A stretch of DNA of 64,000 bases from Anthonomus grandis grandis (taxonomy: Eukaryota; Arthropoda; Insecta; Coleoptera; Curculionidae), in assembly GCF_022605725.1 (NCBI RefSeq), contig NC_065551.1:12090001-12154000 (forward strand), written 5' to 3'. Each line of letters begins with the position of its first letter. Position 1 is the stretch's first letter. This document shows, piece after piece, positions 23,561-36,109 of this stretch. The notes under the pieces are model-generated. The model worked only from the letters and a program-made list of their open reading frames with translations, searched no databases and was not told where the DNA came from. Both the position numbers and the translations under genes were made by a program.

Positions 23561-23929
23561 ACCTGAAGTATTTGTACATTTTAAAGTGCTAACTCGGAAA
23601 GGTACATGATCAGACACAAAATAGTTAATAGAATCTCCAAACTGAACTGGCCACTTCACAAAATGTCAGTTGAAGGGATTGGCTACAATTTGGTCTGATA
23701 TTCGTACATTATTTTCATTAAGTATTTCAACAGCAGCCGATTTTATGTTTTTAAACCTTAATGTTGGTCATGTATACACAACCTTTTAATTGTGTATAAC
23801 ACGATATTTTATTAAGGAGTATTTTATTGAGGAAATATTTTATTAATGATTTATTTTATAAGTGTATGACTTCAGGAAAAATTTCTTGAATTAATTTAAA
23901 TTTATTTTTAGTTTTTAAATTATTTAACA

Positions 23930-24650
23930 GGTCAAGTTCAATCTGTACATTTTCAAAACTTCACATCTGGTTACTTGGAAATCAATTTCAGTGTTCCTCA
24001 GGGTTCATTGCTTGACTTTTTTTGTATCTCTGTGTAAATAACATACCAAAGGTACTAAAGGGCTCTTCTACAGTTTTTACCAATGATTTACAAAGATTTC
24101 GCCTTGTTACATGGTATGATTAATGAAGACCCTAAACAAGTCAAGTATTGGTGTCATGCCAACCTTTCAACATTTCCAAAACTAATCTTTTAATCATTAA
24201 ATATAGTATCAAAAATATGAAAATAGGAGATAATTATAGGCATGCCTATAATTATAATTATAGGCATAAGGATATTATGTTTTCTACACTGTGTGCAACG
24301 AGGTCGTTTCGGCGAGCAGTACAACTTATCTAAATCTTTCTTCCACACAATGCTGTCACCCAATCTTAATCAGTGGTAAATTCAAATTTTTATTATGGAA
24401 TCTATTTACTTAATGCTTAGAAAGTGCAGCTCAATGATCTTCCATCCAGACAGAACATATACTTAATCTTGCACATGATTAATCTGATGATCTGTCTGTG
24501 ATTTATGACAGTAAAAAACTGTTCAACCATCTACCAATTAGCATTAGGCAAATTAAAAAGACTATGGAAAGCTTTAAACTAATGTAAAGAACAGGCTATG
24601 GATTTTATGAACAGGACAGATATTTCAACTGCCAATTAAAAAAAAACTTT
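23930..24650 (+). pseudogene. LINE RT fragment, plus strand
   Basis: Blocks in shifting frames: FTSGYLEINFSVPQGSLL (RT VPQGSLLGP box) at about 23950-24015, then KKLFNHLPISIRQIKKTMES at about 24510, the typical C-terminal segment of jockey-like ORF2. The middle is deleted or unreadable. Confidence 0.6.
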
Positions 24651-24959
24651 ATTACTATTTTAATGAGATTTTTTTGTGGTTCTTGGTATTATACGCATAT
24701 ATTATTTAAATAATTTACGTGAAATTACAAATTCAAAACATGCTTTATTATGGTATATTGATTTAGCTTTTTATAATATAAAAAAGGAACATAAATCGAC
24801 ATATTACTAACATATAACTTAAAAAAATATGCAATTGTTGGTTCAACATACTAGTATAAACAATAATAACACAAAATTTAATTCAAAATTCAAGACGAAA
24901 TAAGCTAAGATTTTATTACAGTAACATCACAAATTCTAACCTTGGATCTTGACTAAAAA

Positions 24960-26060
24960 CTAATTATACCCTATTGGCCTATTTCCAATTATCTTCCAAA
25001 AACTCTGTTAGGCTATAAAAATACTTGGTTTTAATAAATTCCGTTAAGGTCTTTTAAACCAAAGAGGACTTTTAGAGGCTCTTATGCAATTTGGAAGATC
25101 ATTAAAAAATTTATGCTCAAGTATATAATGGAATTCCATGTTAGTTCACTTTTTGGGATGGGCATTCGAATATTGTAGTTTTGTCTGGTATTATAATGTT
25201 TTGAGGAGCCATTATTTTGAAAATACCATTTATATTTTTTATGCATTACGCAAGCACAATTAATTAAATCTTTAAATAGAAGTCTACATGAGTTCTGTGG
25301 AGATTTATGTCACATATATGTAATGGCTCTTTTTTGCAAAAGAAGCACAGACTTGAAAAGCCCTTGACTACAGTAACCCCAAAATGCTATTCTGTACCAT
25401 AGGTGACATTCAATGATAGAAAAAGAGAATGATTTTGCAGATTCCAATCTCAGTTCATTTGAAACCACTCTTACAGCATTATATCCTCTATAGCCTTATT
25501 ATGGCTCCACTACACAAAGTTCAAAGTGCCATTTTACTGAACAGGCTGTTTTCTTTCTGATGAAAAAGATTTAAACCATCCTAGACCAACTTCCCTAAAC
25601 CCATATCTAGAAAGCTTACGGAGCAGTATTCCATGGTTGACAGAGTCAAAACCTTTAGAGAAGTCACAGAAATTCTCTGCAGCAAACTGACCATAATTCC
25701 AGCTCTAATATAATCTCTCCAGGAGTGAAAACATTGCATCACTCGTGCTGGTGTGCTCTCGAAAACCAATTTGACATTCATTTAATATATTATTTTTAGT
25801 TAGGAAAGCTACCATTTTTACTTTGACCAGTTTCTCAATAACTTTAGATAGGCAGGGCAAAAGTGAAATTGGTCTGTAATTTAGGGGATCATTTGGTTTG
25901 CCACCTTTAAAAAAGATATGTCACAAAGGAAACCTTAAGATTACTTGGAAATATTGCTGTATCGAAAGAAACATTTATAGCATGTAACAGTGACCACAGA
26001 GGTTGATCAGGTAAACTCTGGAAAACTCGTACTTTGCTCTTATCTTATCATCCTATTCCA
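24960..26060 (-). pseudogene. LINE RT remnant, minus strand
   Basis: Readable segments: SPLISLLPCLSKVIEKLVKV-like sequence, KNNILNECQIGFREHTSTSD, AENFCDFSKGFDSVNHGILL (RT palm, 25650-25600), then the C-terminal region around 25200-24970. Catalytic FADD and the segment before it are deleted. Related in sequence style to the remnant at 15370-16200. Confidence 0.7.
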
Positions 26061-26114
26061 AATATCTATTACAAAATCCAATCATCCTATTCCAAATATC
26101 TATTACAAAATCTT
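26047..26114. repeat. 34-bp tandem duplication
   Basis: ATCATCCTATTCCAAATATC and the following 14 bases occur twice in direct tandem, 26047-26080 and 26081-26114, differing only in the last two bases. Likely a recent slippage duplication inside crol intron 1. Confidence 0.9.
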
Positions 26115-26706
26115 TAATAGTCAAATCAGAAATGTAACAGTTGAAGTGTCTGTTACATCTTGAAATTTAGAATACTTGTATTGTATGGTATTTTAAAATG
26201 TGCATATTCTCTCCATAAGTAGGGCTAAATGTTTCTTCCAAAATCAGCAGTAAGAATAATGATTCTATTTTTATTTGATATTGCTTACAACTTGTTACAT
26301 TTTCTATGCATTTGTCTGGAGAATTAGCAATGTTGGAGTTCAAGTGAGCAGTATAGATTGAAGAGGATCTGTATTAGACTTGCTGGTCGAGAGAATCACA
26401 CATAATGAATAGGTCAAAGTGAAGTTTTTTCAAATCATTCGCATAAGTTCTTTTCTTTTGTCAAGTTTTTAATAGTAATTTTCATTTCACTCATCCTGAT
26501 TCTATAAATCATGTATCATGTATGTATCATGACTTGTAGGCAAATAGTGAAAATAGGGAAGAAAAGGCAAAAGTAGACACATCTTTTCTTGTGTATTTGT
26601 AGTTTTCTTTAGCTTTACTAAAAACATTTAATGTTATGGCAATAAAGCATATCTGATTTGATTGAATTTAATCTTCAATTATTAATCTTTAAAATTTACT
26701 TTCCAG

Positions 26707-26889
26707 AGGCAAAATCCCAATGCCATCCCTACAGACCTCAGAGTTAATACTACAGCTCTCAATGCAGTAGCATTAAGCAGTGTGGCGAAATATTGGGTTT
26801 TGACAAACCTGCTTCCAGGTCCTATACCACAGGTGTCAGTTTATGGCTTATCTGGAGCAGGACGGGATAATCAGGGCAAACTCGCACAG
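26707..26889 (+). CDS. crol: crol exon 2
   Basis: Acceptor TTTCCAG|AGGCAA and donor CACAG|GTAAAT bound 61 codons in phase 0. It encodes RQNPNAIPTDLRVNTTALNA, VALSSVAKYWVLTNLLPGPI and PQVSVYGLSGAG, a conserved N-terminal block upstream of the zinc fingers. Preceded by a polypyrimidine tract. No zinc finger. Confidence 0.88.
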
Positions 26890-26946
26890 GTAAATAAAAT
26901 ATTACAGCTCAAGCCAAAAAAAATTCTAATAAATATATCAACATAG

Positions 26947-27162
26947 GATGCTGTATTAAGCCAGCATGCAGCAGGTCTTTTACAGGCAGATCCTCAGTTA
27001 TTACTTCAGCAACATGGTCAAATTCCAGTTAGTATTGCGACAGCTCAAGGAACCATTGGTATTCCTGCTGGGGCAATTCATTTAGATGCTGCTCATGCTT
27101 TATCACAACAACATGGGCATCAACAGCATGTAGAGCATAATCAAATGAATCGAGAAGTCAGA
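26947..27162 (+). CDS. crol: crol exon 3
   Basis: 72 codons, phase 0 at both ends (ATAG|GATGCT and GTCAGA|GTAAGC). It encodes DAVLSQHAAGLLQADPQLLL followed by a Q/H-rich stretch (ALSQQHGHQQHVEHNQMN). The intron before it is only 57 bases. This is likely a disordered activation-type region. Confidence 0.88.
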
Positions 27163-27217
27163 GTAAGCATGATTCCTTTCATGACTGATCTTTACAGATT
27201 GTTTTGGTGAATTTTAG

Positions 27218-27463
27218 ATAAGTAATTCTCAACAAAGTCACTCTCAACAACAAAATCTGGTTCAGGTGCAGGTTAATCATGACAATATGGTATCTGTAAT
27301 TGATGAGAATAACACCTCGGAAAAACACAACAAAGAAATTTTACAAGCACAGCTTCAGCAAACATCTCAGATGCAGATGTCTGACAGTCAAATTAATACA
27401 CAAGTATTGGCTTTGCAACAGTTGCAAGCTCAACAAGTACAGCAGGTATTGGATAATGTTATG
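27218..27463 (+). CDS. crol: crol exon 4
   Basis: 82 codons, phase 0 (TTTTAG|ATAAGT to GTTATG|GTAAGT). Glutamine-rich: SNSQQSHSQQQNLVQVQVNH and QVLALQQLQAQQVQQVLDNV. Because exons 2, 3 and 4 are all phase 0-0, any of them could be skipped without a frameshift. Confidence 0.88.
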
Positions 27464-27639
27464 GTAAGTCATTATGCATGTTTTATTTCTTTCTTTTTCT
27501 GCATTTGAACGCTCGACCACCAGTTCATCTTACTTAAGTTACTAAAAACTAATTTAATAAATATTTTTATCCTGCGAACTTTGTTTCGCCTTAGAGATAA
27601 TAAATAAGCAGACTTTTTATTTTATTAATGATTGTTTGA

Positions 27640-28400
27640 TAGTTTGCACTCTTCAGTTAAGCACCTCGCGATACATGACATATTTTTTGTTCTATTATCA
27701 GGCGCAAGTACAAACAATGCAGATGGTCTTTCAACCCGTGAACGAATGGCGGATGCAAGACTGATCAGAAATTGAAGTCTTTTCGACTCAAACGGAATAT
27801 CAGTTGGGATTATCGGGATCCTCAGAATGAAAACTTCTAATTTTTCGTGTATCGTCGCGTAGTTTGCGAAGTTGTGGTGGGTTATGTTTCGAAGCATGAT
27901 TACTAAGGAGCCAACCTCTAAGCGTAAATTGTGCGGTGGTAAACCAGGCATATCCAAGCAGTTTAAAAATTCAATTGGATAGTTGGTGGCTTATCTTTAT
28001 CTGTTACACAGTCAATGAATGCATTGTTCCAATGATATCATTCCAAATTATCTAGTTTAAATCATCTACATCTTTATTCATAGCTGCTAAAATTGCTCAC
28101 TCACTCAACCATTCATTATTTTTGTAGTTAGTCATGTTGTTTGGGAATACTTTGTTGATAAGTTCTTCTATTTCGATGAGACATAGTTAGAGAAATTCTG
28201 AGGAAATTAAATCAATCCGCTCGATCCGTCGACAGGTACTCAATAATTACCGATAGTCAGCAATTGGCAAATCTTCAGCAGATCAGTATCATTAAGCAAT
28301 GCAACTCCCATGTTTGTTGTCAGCTGAAATTTCTTCACATAGCGATTCGATTATTTGAGGCAAGCGTTTATTTCATCAGCAGCCGTTGATCATGGAATTA
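27640..28400 (-). pseudogene. Helitron (RepHel) helicase C-terminal remnant
   Basis: The minus strand carries, with stops and shifts, VPVDGSSGLI, INKVFPNNMTNYKNNEWLSE, RAILAAMNKDVDDLN, then LPPHNLRLEVGSLVIMLRNI and RIPIIPTDIPFESKRLQFLI. These are the well-known last blocks of the PIF1-like helicase in insect Helitrons (NEWLSERAILA, PPH-L-L-G-vimLlRN, RIp-ip-d-pF-lkR-QFP). The replication initiator domain is absent. It lies in crol intron 4. Confidence 0.8.
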
Positions 28401-28989
28401 CTGGCTTGTGCATTATGTGTACTTATGCATTTATCCCAGATTGTTAATGGTGATTCAAAGAGAATACAAATTATTGATGATATATATATTTCTGACAAAA
28501 TTTATATTATCAAATTCTCTCCTTAATCATAGATAAAATTACGTCATTCTTATAATTGTCAAATTTTAACCATACTTAACCATAGACAAAATACGTTTGC
28601 GTCTTGTTATTCGATGTCATGCGTTTTTGCTATACCGTGTTTTATAGTGACTTCACGGAAACGCGGTCAAATGGGATATGTCCATCGCCTGGTTCTAAGC
28701 TACCTCTCCACCAGTTTTTAGCAAATCGGTTCAGCTGTTCTCCAAGTTATAACTTTCTTTTATATGTATAGATGACTGTGTATATAAAGAGCACCCATGT
28801 ATTGTAAATAATTATCTGGTAAATAAAATTTAAGGGTACCGAGTCAGTATTGAAATTAAAATGCAATTTCAATATTTACTAATTTATGCAATTTCTGAAC
28901 AATAATATTTTTAGTTTAGTATGTTTTTGATTTTTCTGGTAGATATATACAATATCAATAAAATTGATGGAATGTTTTCTTTGTTATAG
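28401..28989. other. Rest of crol intron 4
   Basis: Contains a probable transposon end at about 28640-28760 (a conserved block around GTTCAGCTGTTCTCCAAGTT, typical of non-autonomous repeat tails), otherwise AT-rich with nothing recognised. Confidence 0.35.
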
Positions 28990-29212
28990 CAAGTTAGGAT
29001 GGAAGAACATAACCAGCCTCAGCAGCAAAATCAACAGCAGCAGCCACAACAATCTCACCAGGAACCTCAAAGTTCTATGCAGGAAAATATACCAGATATG
29101 GTTAAAGAAGAGAAATCTGTTCAGTGTAAATTCCTGAATAATGCCCAGTTGGGTCTGCAGGAGGTTAAAGGGGGGAATATTATGGATGTGAGGACAGCTG
29201 ATGGCAGTATAG
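28990..29212 (+). CDS. crol: crol exon 5
   Basis: Enters in phase 0 (TTATAG|CAAGTT) and leaves in phase 1 (ATAG|GTAATT). It encodes QVRMEEHNQPQQQNQQQQPQ, a polyglutamine-like stretch, then MVKEEKSVQCKFLNNAQL and VKGGNIMDVRTADGSI. Length 223 bases. Confidence 0.88.
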
Positions 29213-29403
29213 GTAATTTAATTTTTGAAAACAGCAATATATTTTTAATAAGTTACATATAAAATTAAGCATAATATTCTTTAATCAGTGCTTTTGAGCA
29301 ATGGTGAACTTAAAAATCTTAAATCCTGCATTAGAGTACCCTAGAATATGTATTATTGCTTAGTTGATAATCTTGTTTTTAACAATAATTTGTCATCTTT
29401 TAG

Positions 29404-29900
29404 TAAAAATTCAAACAAATATGCAAGAACAAGAGCTGGTAAAGACTCTAGGGGTTGAAATGGTACAAAACATGTATAAAGTAAATGTTGATGAACTGAA
29501 TCAGCTTCTAGCATACCACGAAATATTTGGAAAACTGCAGACTCAAGGTGAACCTTTAATAGGAAGAAAAATAATTAAATCGCTATACAATTTACTTTTA
29601 GGTGAAGTCCAAAATAATTCATCACAAAACATTTCCTCTTCTAACAACTCAAGTCCGAATAATAATGTAAACATTCAGCAGCAACAGCAGCCGCAGCAGC
29701 AACAGAACTCTTCTGTCTCCATTATCACAAAAGAGGAGCACGACGTACAAAATCCAACTATTCAGCCGAATGAGAATAATGCCACATCAGTAATCACTGG
29801 TACTCACCAATGTGATTTGTGTTTAAAGAGTTTTCAGTTCAGATACCAGCTTATTGTGCATAGGAGATACCATAGCGAGAAGAAGCCGTTTACTTGTCAG
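29404..29900 (+). CDS. crol: crol exon 6: first zinc finger
   Basis: Acceptor TTTTAG|TAAAAA completes the split codon (V). It contains LVKTLGVEMVQNMYKVNVDE and LNQLLAYHEIFGKLQTQGEP, an N- and Q-rich linker, and the first C2H2 finger CDLCLKSFQFRYQLIVHRRY-H. The exon ends KKPFTCQ at donor CAG|GTGAGA, splitting the second finger after its first cysteine. The downstream intron is about 14.4 kb. Confidence 0.9.
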
Positions 29901-30359
29901 GTGAGAGTTGTAGAAACTTAGAAATGAAATGAAGGGAATTTATTACTAACAACGCATCTTTTACATTGGTCAATAGGGGATATATATCTTGAATTGGCAT
30001 AAGATCAATAACCTCTATACCTATAAGATCATATAATCATATGTAATTGGTATAAAATACCTGACAAATAAAAATCTCTTTACAACAGGCTTCAACTTAT
30101 TGAGTGGTAATTCCCCGCATTTCTCGGGTTAATCTATATCAATTCTTAGTCTAAGAAAAATCACACAAGGATAAGTTCTGAAAGTAGGGATTTATATACA
30201 TACTGTGATGAAATCTTAAGTATCTCAAAGGGTTGAAACAGTGTGTAGAATAGCCGTAGACAAGTAAACCATATACACAAGCTGAATGCACAAGAGGCTA
30301 CCAATTCAACCATTTGCTCAACTCTTTGAGCTAAATATCTTGAAAGAAATACACTAGAT
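29901..30359. other. Start of crol intron 6
   Basis: No coding signal or repeat terminus recognised between the exon 6 donor and the LINE fragment. Confidence 0.35.
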
Positions 30360-30850
30360 GCAACTCTTTTACAAGCAAGGCATATGGTGTTTAGAATAAT
30401 TAACTAGTTAATTATTAGGATTAATTAGTTAATTTTTGGTGCAAACTTATTTCTAGAAATTTTATTTGGTAGGAGTAGAGAGTTAGAGTGTGTTGATGTG
30501 AAAAACACGTTTTCAGTTTTATGTAGGTTAAGACGATTTGTCCTAAACCAAACACTCACAGAGTTTGTACAGTTAAACACTACTTCTTTTGTCACTTTAG
30601 GCTCATTGGTCCACGAAACTGCATCTGCATAGAGCATCATTTATCAGTTTGGCAGAGCTGTTGTTATATCATTTATATAAATGAGAAAACTTTCAAGACT
30701 CTGTGGTACTCCATGTCTCACAAATTTAACTTCTAAGAGCTTAGACTGAAAAAAGGTTGCTTGTCTTGCTATTTGTTAGGACAATTATTACAATTTGTTA
30801 GGTAGCTCTCAAGTAAGCCTAGATCATTCCCAGTAAGATGATGCAATGAG
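30360..30850 (-). pseudogene. LINE RT palm fragment
   Basis: The minus strand reads FDCVPHCIILLG and LLESYLTN (about 30860-30790), then RHGVPQSLESFLIYINDITT and MMLYADAVSW (catalytic YADD reduced to YADA), then VWFRTNRLNLHKTENVFF. Its missing 5' part may be the same-strand LINE fragment at 42890-43260, with the P-element between them. Confidence 0.65.
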
Positions 30851-31319
30851 GTACACAGTCAAAGCAATACTCTTATAATAAGGCCGGAGCGCTTAACGCG
30901 TGACGTCATCATATGTAGGCCTAGGCATTTAGCAGTGTATATAAATCATCAGAACTTTTAACGTAAAATGAGCATAGTATGTAAATTTTTTGAATGATAT
31001 TTAAGGGCTTCTGATTTAAACAGGGCTTCCAGGATGTGAACTGAACTGAATCCTAACTGAACCCTTAGTGATTTTTTTGGCAAAACAACATTTCAAAGCA
31101 ACAACCCTTAATTGTATTTGTTGAATTTTTCTTACAATGATTACTAGTTTTTTCATAAATATGCTTCTAATATTATTTTGGTGAAAGATTCTTGGTTATT
31201 TAATGAATGTTTTTCCTTAAAGAAAATTTTTACATTTACAATTTTTCACCATGTCCATATAATGCCAATAAAATGTGCTGTATCTTGTGATAAGAAGATA
31301 CAGCACATATTATAGAAAA

Positions 31320-31409
31320 GACATATTACTAACAAAGCTCTTCAGAGCCTCAATCACAATGGGATTAAACATTTTAAGTGCTAATTTAACATTTTGTCTT
31401 TCTATAGAT
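31320..31409 (-). pseudogene. P-element transposase, C-terminal continuation
   Basis: The minus strand from the AGAT duplication reads SIERQNVKLALKMFNPIVIE and then ALKSFVSN. This is the P/THAP9 block that normally follows the KALYPS segment, which is found at 39150-39138 on the other side of the Sola-like insertion. Joining the halves through one copy of AGAT restores the frame exactly. Confidence 0.85.
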
Positions 31410-32220
31410 CGTCGTCTTAATGCAGAACTATTGTAAGTCGCAAAAAGCAAATTTTACAGGAGAAGGTATTTGTTATTTTTATCTTAAACTAAATTATATT
31501 TGTCAATGAAAGTCATGAATCTATATTAAAATTAAAGTACGAGATTAATGCTAATAACTTTTAGACTCTATGTTTATGAATAATCAAATTTATGGACTTA
31601 CAATATTACATAACAATTTAGGTATTGTAAGTCCCTATTTGTGGACTTACAATAGATAATGAAATGTGACTTAGAATAGTTCTAAAATAAAAGCAAAATC
31701 TTTGGTAAACAAAACTTATATTTCTTTTATGTTTTATAACATATCATTTTATTTTTATATAAAAATAAAATATATAGGTATTTTAAGGATTCTATAACAA
31801 CTCAAAATTTCTATACAAAAACTAAGAAATTATGTTAAATTAAATAAAAGAACATACTGTTTAAAACTTAGAACCTAATAGGAATCAGGATTTATAGGAG
31901 AAACCTTATAGGGACCTAAATTATACATTTTAGGATTAAACCTAAAAAAATAACATAACATGGAAATTTAACTAAGTATTTTAAAATAGGTTATTTACTG
32001 TCCTTATCATTCTTATTAGATTGAGTTGTAGCTTTAAAAACATCATGATACGGAGTAGTTATAACTCCTTTTTCACAGAGATAGATTAAATGGTCATACT
32101 TTTTCTTTTGAAGAGGAATTTTTGTAACATAGAGACATTTGAGATGTACATCACAAACCTGAATATTTACTTTTTTCCTTCCCTTTTCTAAGAAATTTAT
32201 TTTCTTAAAAGTACCGTCAT

Positions 32221-35200
32221 CAGTGGCGGTTGCTCCATAAGGCCGCGTGGCCGCGCGCCCCTCCAAGATAATGTGCAACACCAATTTTTTTTTACATTGT
32301 ACATTGTGTTACTAAGTAAAAATTTAAACTAAAAAAAATCGCATCTAACCATCACATTCGCTCTTATCTCTAACTCTTCGTCCTCGTTGGCACGTGCGCA
32401 CGTACGAAGATTGAATCATATGGCTGGGCCGCGCGAAAACAGCGCCGCCCGCCTCGACGTGTACCGATGTAGGATTTCGGCGGCGCGAGCATGCACGAGG
32501 CCCTGTCATATTCAGGTTGCATAAGGTCAATTAGGGCGCGGATTTTCTGCGGCCTGATCACAGAATAAACGATCTCACAGAAGCGAAGGCTAGCCGTTTT
32601 TACCGAACCGGTTTCTCGTTCAGGCTCCTCCCATTTACCCCCATTCTAACGGGTACAACTGTCGTCGCCCACGTGGTGTATCGGGTCATAATTAGTGTAT
32701 TAGTACGAGCGTTAGTGTGTATATTTGCGATATTTTGTAATTTGCCGTTTTTTATTTTCATTAAAGTAGGTATACAAAAGTTACATTATTATGTATTATT
32801 CATTATTATGACGGTTGTTTAAAAGCTTTGAAAAGTTCTAATTAATTTGTCGCGCCATGCAAATAAATACAGAATAAAAATTATTTAATTTAATAAACAT
32901 ATATGTATATGCCTAAACCATATGTATCTATGTATGTGTACATACGTGCAGGTACATAACATTGTACATAGATAAAAATATTAAGGTTGATTTAGGTATA
33001 CAGTATTTTTATGTGATAAAGAATAATGACTTTAATTTTCAATTATCTGTCTTTTTATGGACTGGTTTACCCATGCAAGTGCATAATATAGTAGTAGTAA
33101 AACCCTTAAAAATCTTATATTTTGTTCCAGACTATCATAATGGACGGCGACTATACAACGTATATTACCTTTATAAAATATTAACGTATGTGTGGCACCT
33201 ACATATATCTTTTTATATATAAATATATAAAAGCCGATGGTACCTACTCTTAAATGTGTTGTGTTTAAAACATACGAGAAAACATACCTGCGTATAAACC
33301 TTCCAGCTAAAATTTAATTTAAAAATACCTACCTATGTACATATGTATATGTATATTTTTAACATATTAACATCACACAAATAGCAGACTTTTTCTCAGC
33401 TAGTGCCTTACTAAAGGCAAATATTATTTACCATTATAATAAAACAACTTTCCACAAAAAAACACAAAAATTCCATTCCAAAACAAATTAAAAGTATACT
33501 AACCTACACCTCTATCGTGTATCAAAACTGTCAAATAACAATTTTTATAAAAATAATAATTATCATAATTATTCTAAAAAGCAAGGACCAATATAAGCCT
33601 TAACAAAAAAAAAATCCTATTTGAAATTTAACTAAATTTTGTAGTTTGCTCCCGTATTATATGAATATAACCATTTCGATTTTAAAAATAAAAGCACTTC
33701 GTTCGGTGTATGCGTTTACTACAACTTTACGAGATATCTCAGTGTATTTGCGCCCGGTGCATCTGTCAGTTGGGCTTATAAAAAACTGGTTCACGGATAT
33801 CAAAGGAGCCGACGCAAGCCTTCGCTTCTGTAAGATCGTTTATTCTGTGGCCTGATGTTTTTATTCTGCAAGGAAAAGCGCGTTTTAATCGGCAATTCGT
33901 TGTTAACGAGGTACTGTTTTGTCGATATTATCGATTTTTGTGTTGGTGGTATCGTTATACCTATTTGGCTTTGAGGATTTTTTTTCGTTTTTAGATGAAT
34001 ACTGTAGATAATATTATTGAAATCAATTTTGATAGACTGCCGTTGGCCGATAAGGTCAAAATTAAAGAACTGGGAAGGCCCTTGCCAAATTTAAATTTAA
34101 CGCAAACTAGTACGCGAAAAGCCGAGAACAGATCTTTTACCCGACGATTTTCAAAGGATATTTATGAAAAAAATAAGTGGATATGTGGGTGTGAAATAAG
34201 AAATTTGTTATTCTGTTTTCCGTGTCTGTTGTTTTTTAAAGCTGACTCTAGAATGGACTCCAACTGGGCAAGGAAAGGAATCAGTGATTTACACCATCTT
34301 CCTGAGAAAATGAGAAAACATGAATCGTCTCGTGACCACATCAATTCTTGCACTGCTTTAGCTATACTCGGTAAGGTTAATATTATGACACAGTTAAGCT
34401 CTGCTTACAGAGAAAGTATTATTTTACATAATAATTAGGTCGAGAAAAATCGTCATATTTTAAAAAGGATAATTAGTTGTGTAAAATTTTGTAGTGCTTT
34501 TAAACTAGCACTTCATGTGCATAGAGGTCATCATGAAAGAGAATTCTCAGAAAATCAAGGAATATTTAAAGCGCTAATTAACTTTTCTGCAGAGCTCGAC
34601 AATACATTAAAGGAACACTTGCGTACGGCTACTGTTTTTAAAGGGACCTCAAATATTATCCAAAACGAAATTCTCGATAGTATGTTACAAGTATGTAGAG
34701 AAGAAATTTGCAAGCAAATTGAAAATGCTGACTATTTATCAGTCCAATGCGACGAAACCACTGATGTCTCGAATTATTGTCAAATGGTGTTAATATTAAG
34801 GTATTTTTATGGAAAGGATCCATCCGTGAACATTTTTGGGGTTTTTTAAGGGTTACAGATAAAACAGCCACTGGATTAAAAACATGCATAGAAGATCAAA
34901 TTGATCCCCTAGATTTAAAAACTCCTCAAAAATTGATAGCACAAACTTATGACGGTGCAAATGTTATGAGCGGCTTGAACAACGGTGTTCAAGCTCAAAT
35001 TAAAAAAAAAACCCAAATGCTCATTTTATTCATTGTTATGCTCATCAATTAAACCTAATAATGCAGAAATCGGCATCACAAAACGCTAAAGTTCGCGTGT
35101 TCTTTAGTAATCTCTCAGCAATACCCGTGTGTTATTGCCAAAGAAATTTGTGATACAATTACAACCCAAATGAAGGATCGTTTTTCCTATCGGGGTCATT

Positions 35201-36109
35201 TGCAAGCCGCTTACCTGTTTAATACAGAAAAATATTCAGAATTTTCAAAAAAGTTTCCTGTAGCAGTTTTAGATGATGTAGCTTCATTTTATCCAATGCT
35301 GACCAAATTAAGGCTAAGAACAGAATTAGAGGTAATCTATTCGAGAGATGATTTAAAAGAAATTGTTGGAGCAATGAATCTTCTTTCATTTGTCATGGAC
35401 AACACCCTTCATGAGACGTTTATTGAAAGGTCGAAAATATTAAAAATTATCGTGACAACTCCAATGACCACGGCAGAAGCAGAACGTACTTTTTCTACGC
35501 TTAAACGCATAAAGACATTTTTGCGAAATACCATGCTTAATGATAGACTAAATGCTCTGGCTATGATGTCCATTAATCGAAATTTGGTGCATGAAATAAA
35601 TAATTTTGTTGACAAAGTATTAGAAAAATTTATTTCCATAAAGGACCGTAGAGCGGATTTCTGTTTTAAAAAATAGCTCCTCTCGCTTGTTTATAATGTG
35701 TAAATATGTTATAATAAATTTAATGATCTCGAAATTAGTATTCTAAAATATACCTAAACATAACAATAATCCATGTAAATAGTAAATACTTAGCTTATTT
35801 TTATGGTTCCTTTTTCGTACTAAGAAAATGCCTTTATTCTTAGTAAACTGGCTTATATGATATTAAAAGACTACTCTGATATTACAGTTTTTTTTTTCGT
35901 TGAGTTCAATCGATCCTGGATTCAATTTAGGTAAAAAGAGATAGGTAAACTTTTATTCAAAACGTGCCATTGTATTCTTTTTTTTTGTTTCATATGATAT
36001 CATTATTAAAAAAAAAAGAAACCATTTTTTAACGAGTTTTAGGCGTGGCATTGCAAAAATTTATTTTTTTACTGTGCCCCTCCTGGCACAAACCTTACGA
36101 CCGCCACTG
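32221..36109 (+). mobile_element. hAT transposon (ZMYM/TTF-type), 3889 bp
   Basis: Flanked by identical 8-bp duplications ACCGTCAT at 32213-32220 and 36110-36117, the hallmark of hAT insertion. Ends CAGTGGCGGTTG and, inverted, CAGTGGCGGTCG match, as do the inner GAGGGGC/CCCCTCC blocks. The 5' third is unusually CG-rich (32380-32680). The transposase is on the plus strand, opposite to the gene it interrupts. Confidence 0.92.
33995..35676 (+). pseudogene. hAT transposase (ZMYM1-like) with stop and deletion
   Basis: From ATG at 33995: TRRFSKDIYEKNKWICGCEI and NLLFCFPCLLFF, a TTF-type zinc finger, then MRKHESSRDHINSC. A TAG at 34436-34438 follows IILHNN. The frame goes on with CSAFKLALHVHRGHHE, DYLSVQCDETTDVSNYCQMV (catalytic region with D), a frameshift near 34849, AQTYDGANVMSGLNNGVQAQ, a deletion around 35060-35160, then the dimerisation tail MTTAEAERTFSTLKRIKTFL and RNTMLNDRLNALAMMSINRN to 35676. 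The family usually has about 700-800 residues; this copy is shorter and dead. Confidence 0.85.

Noticed and set aside
32345..32561. Two overlapping minus-strand ORFs in CG-rich DNA
   Set aside because: They lie inside the hAT left region, have no motif, and are best explained by GC-rich composition.
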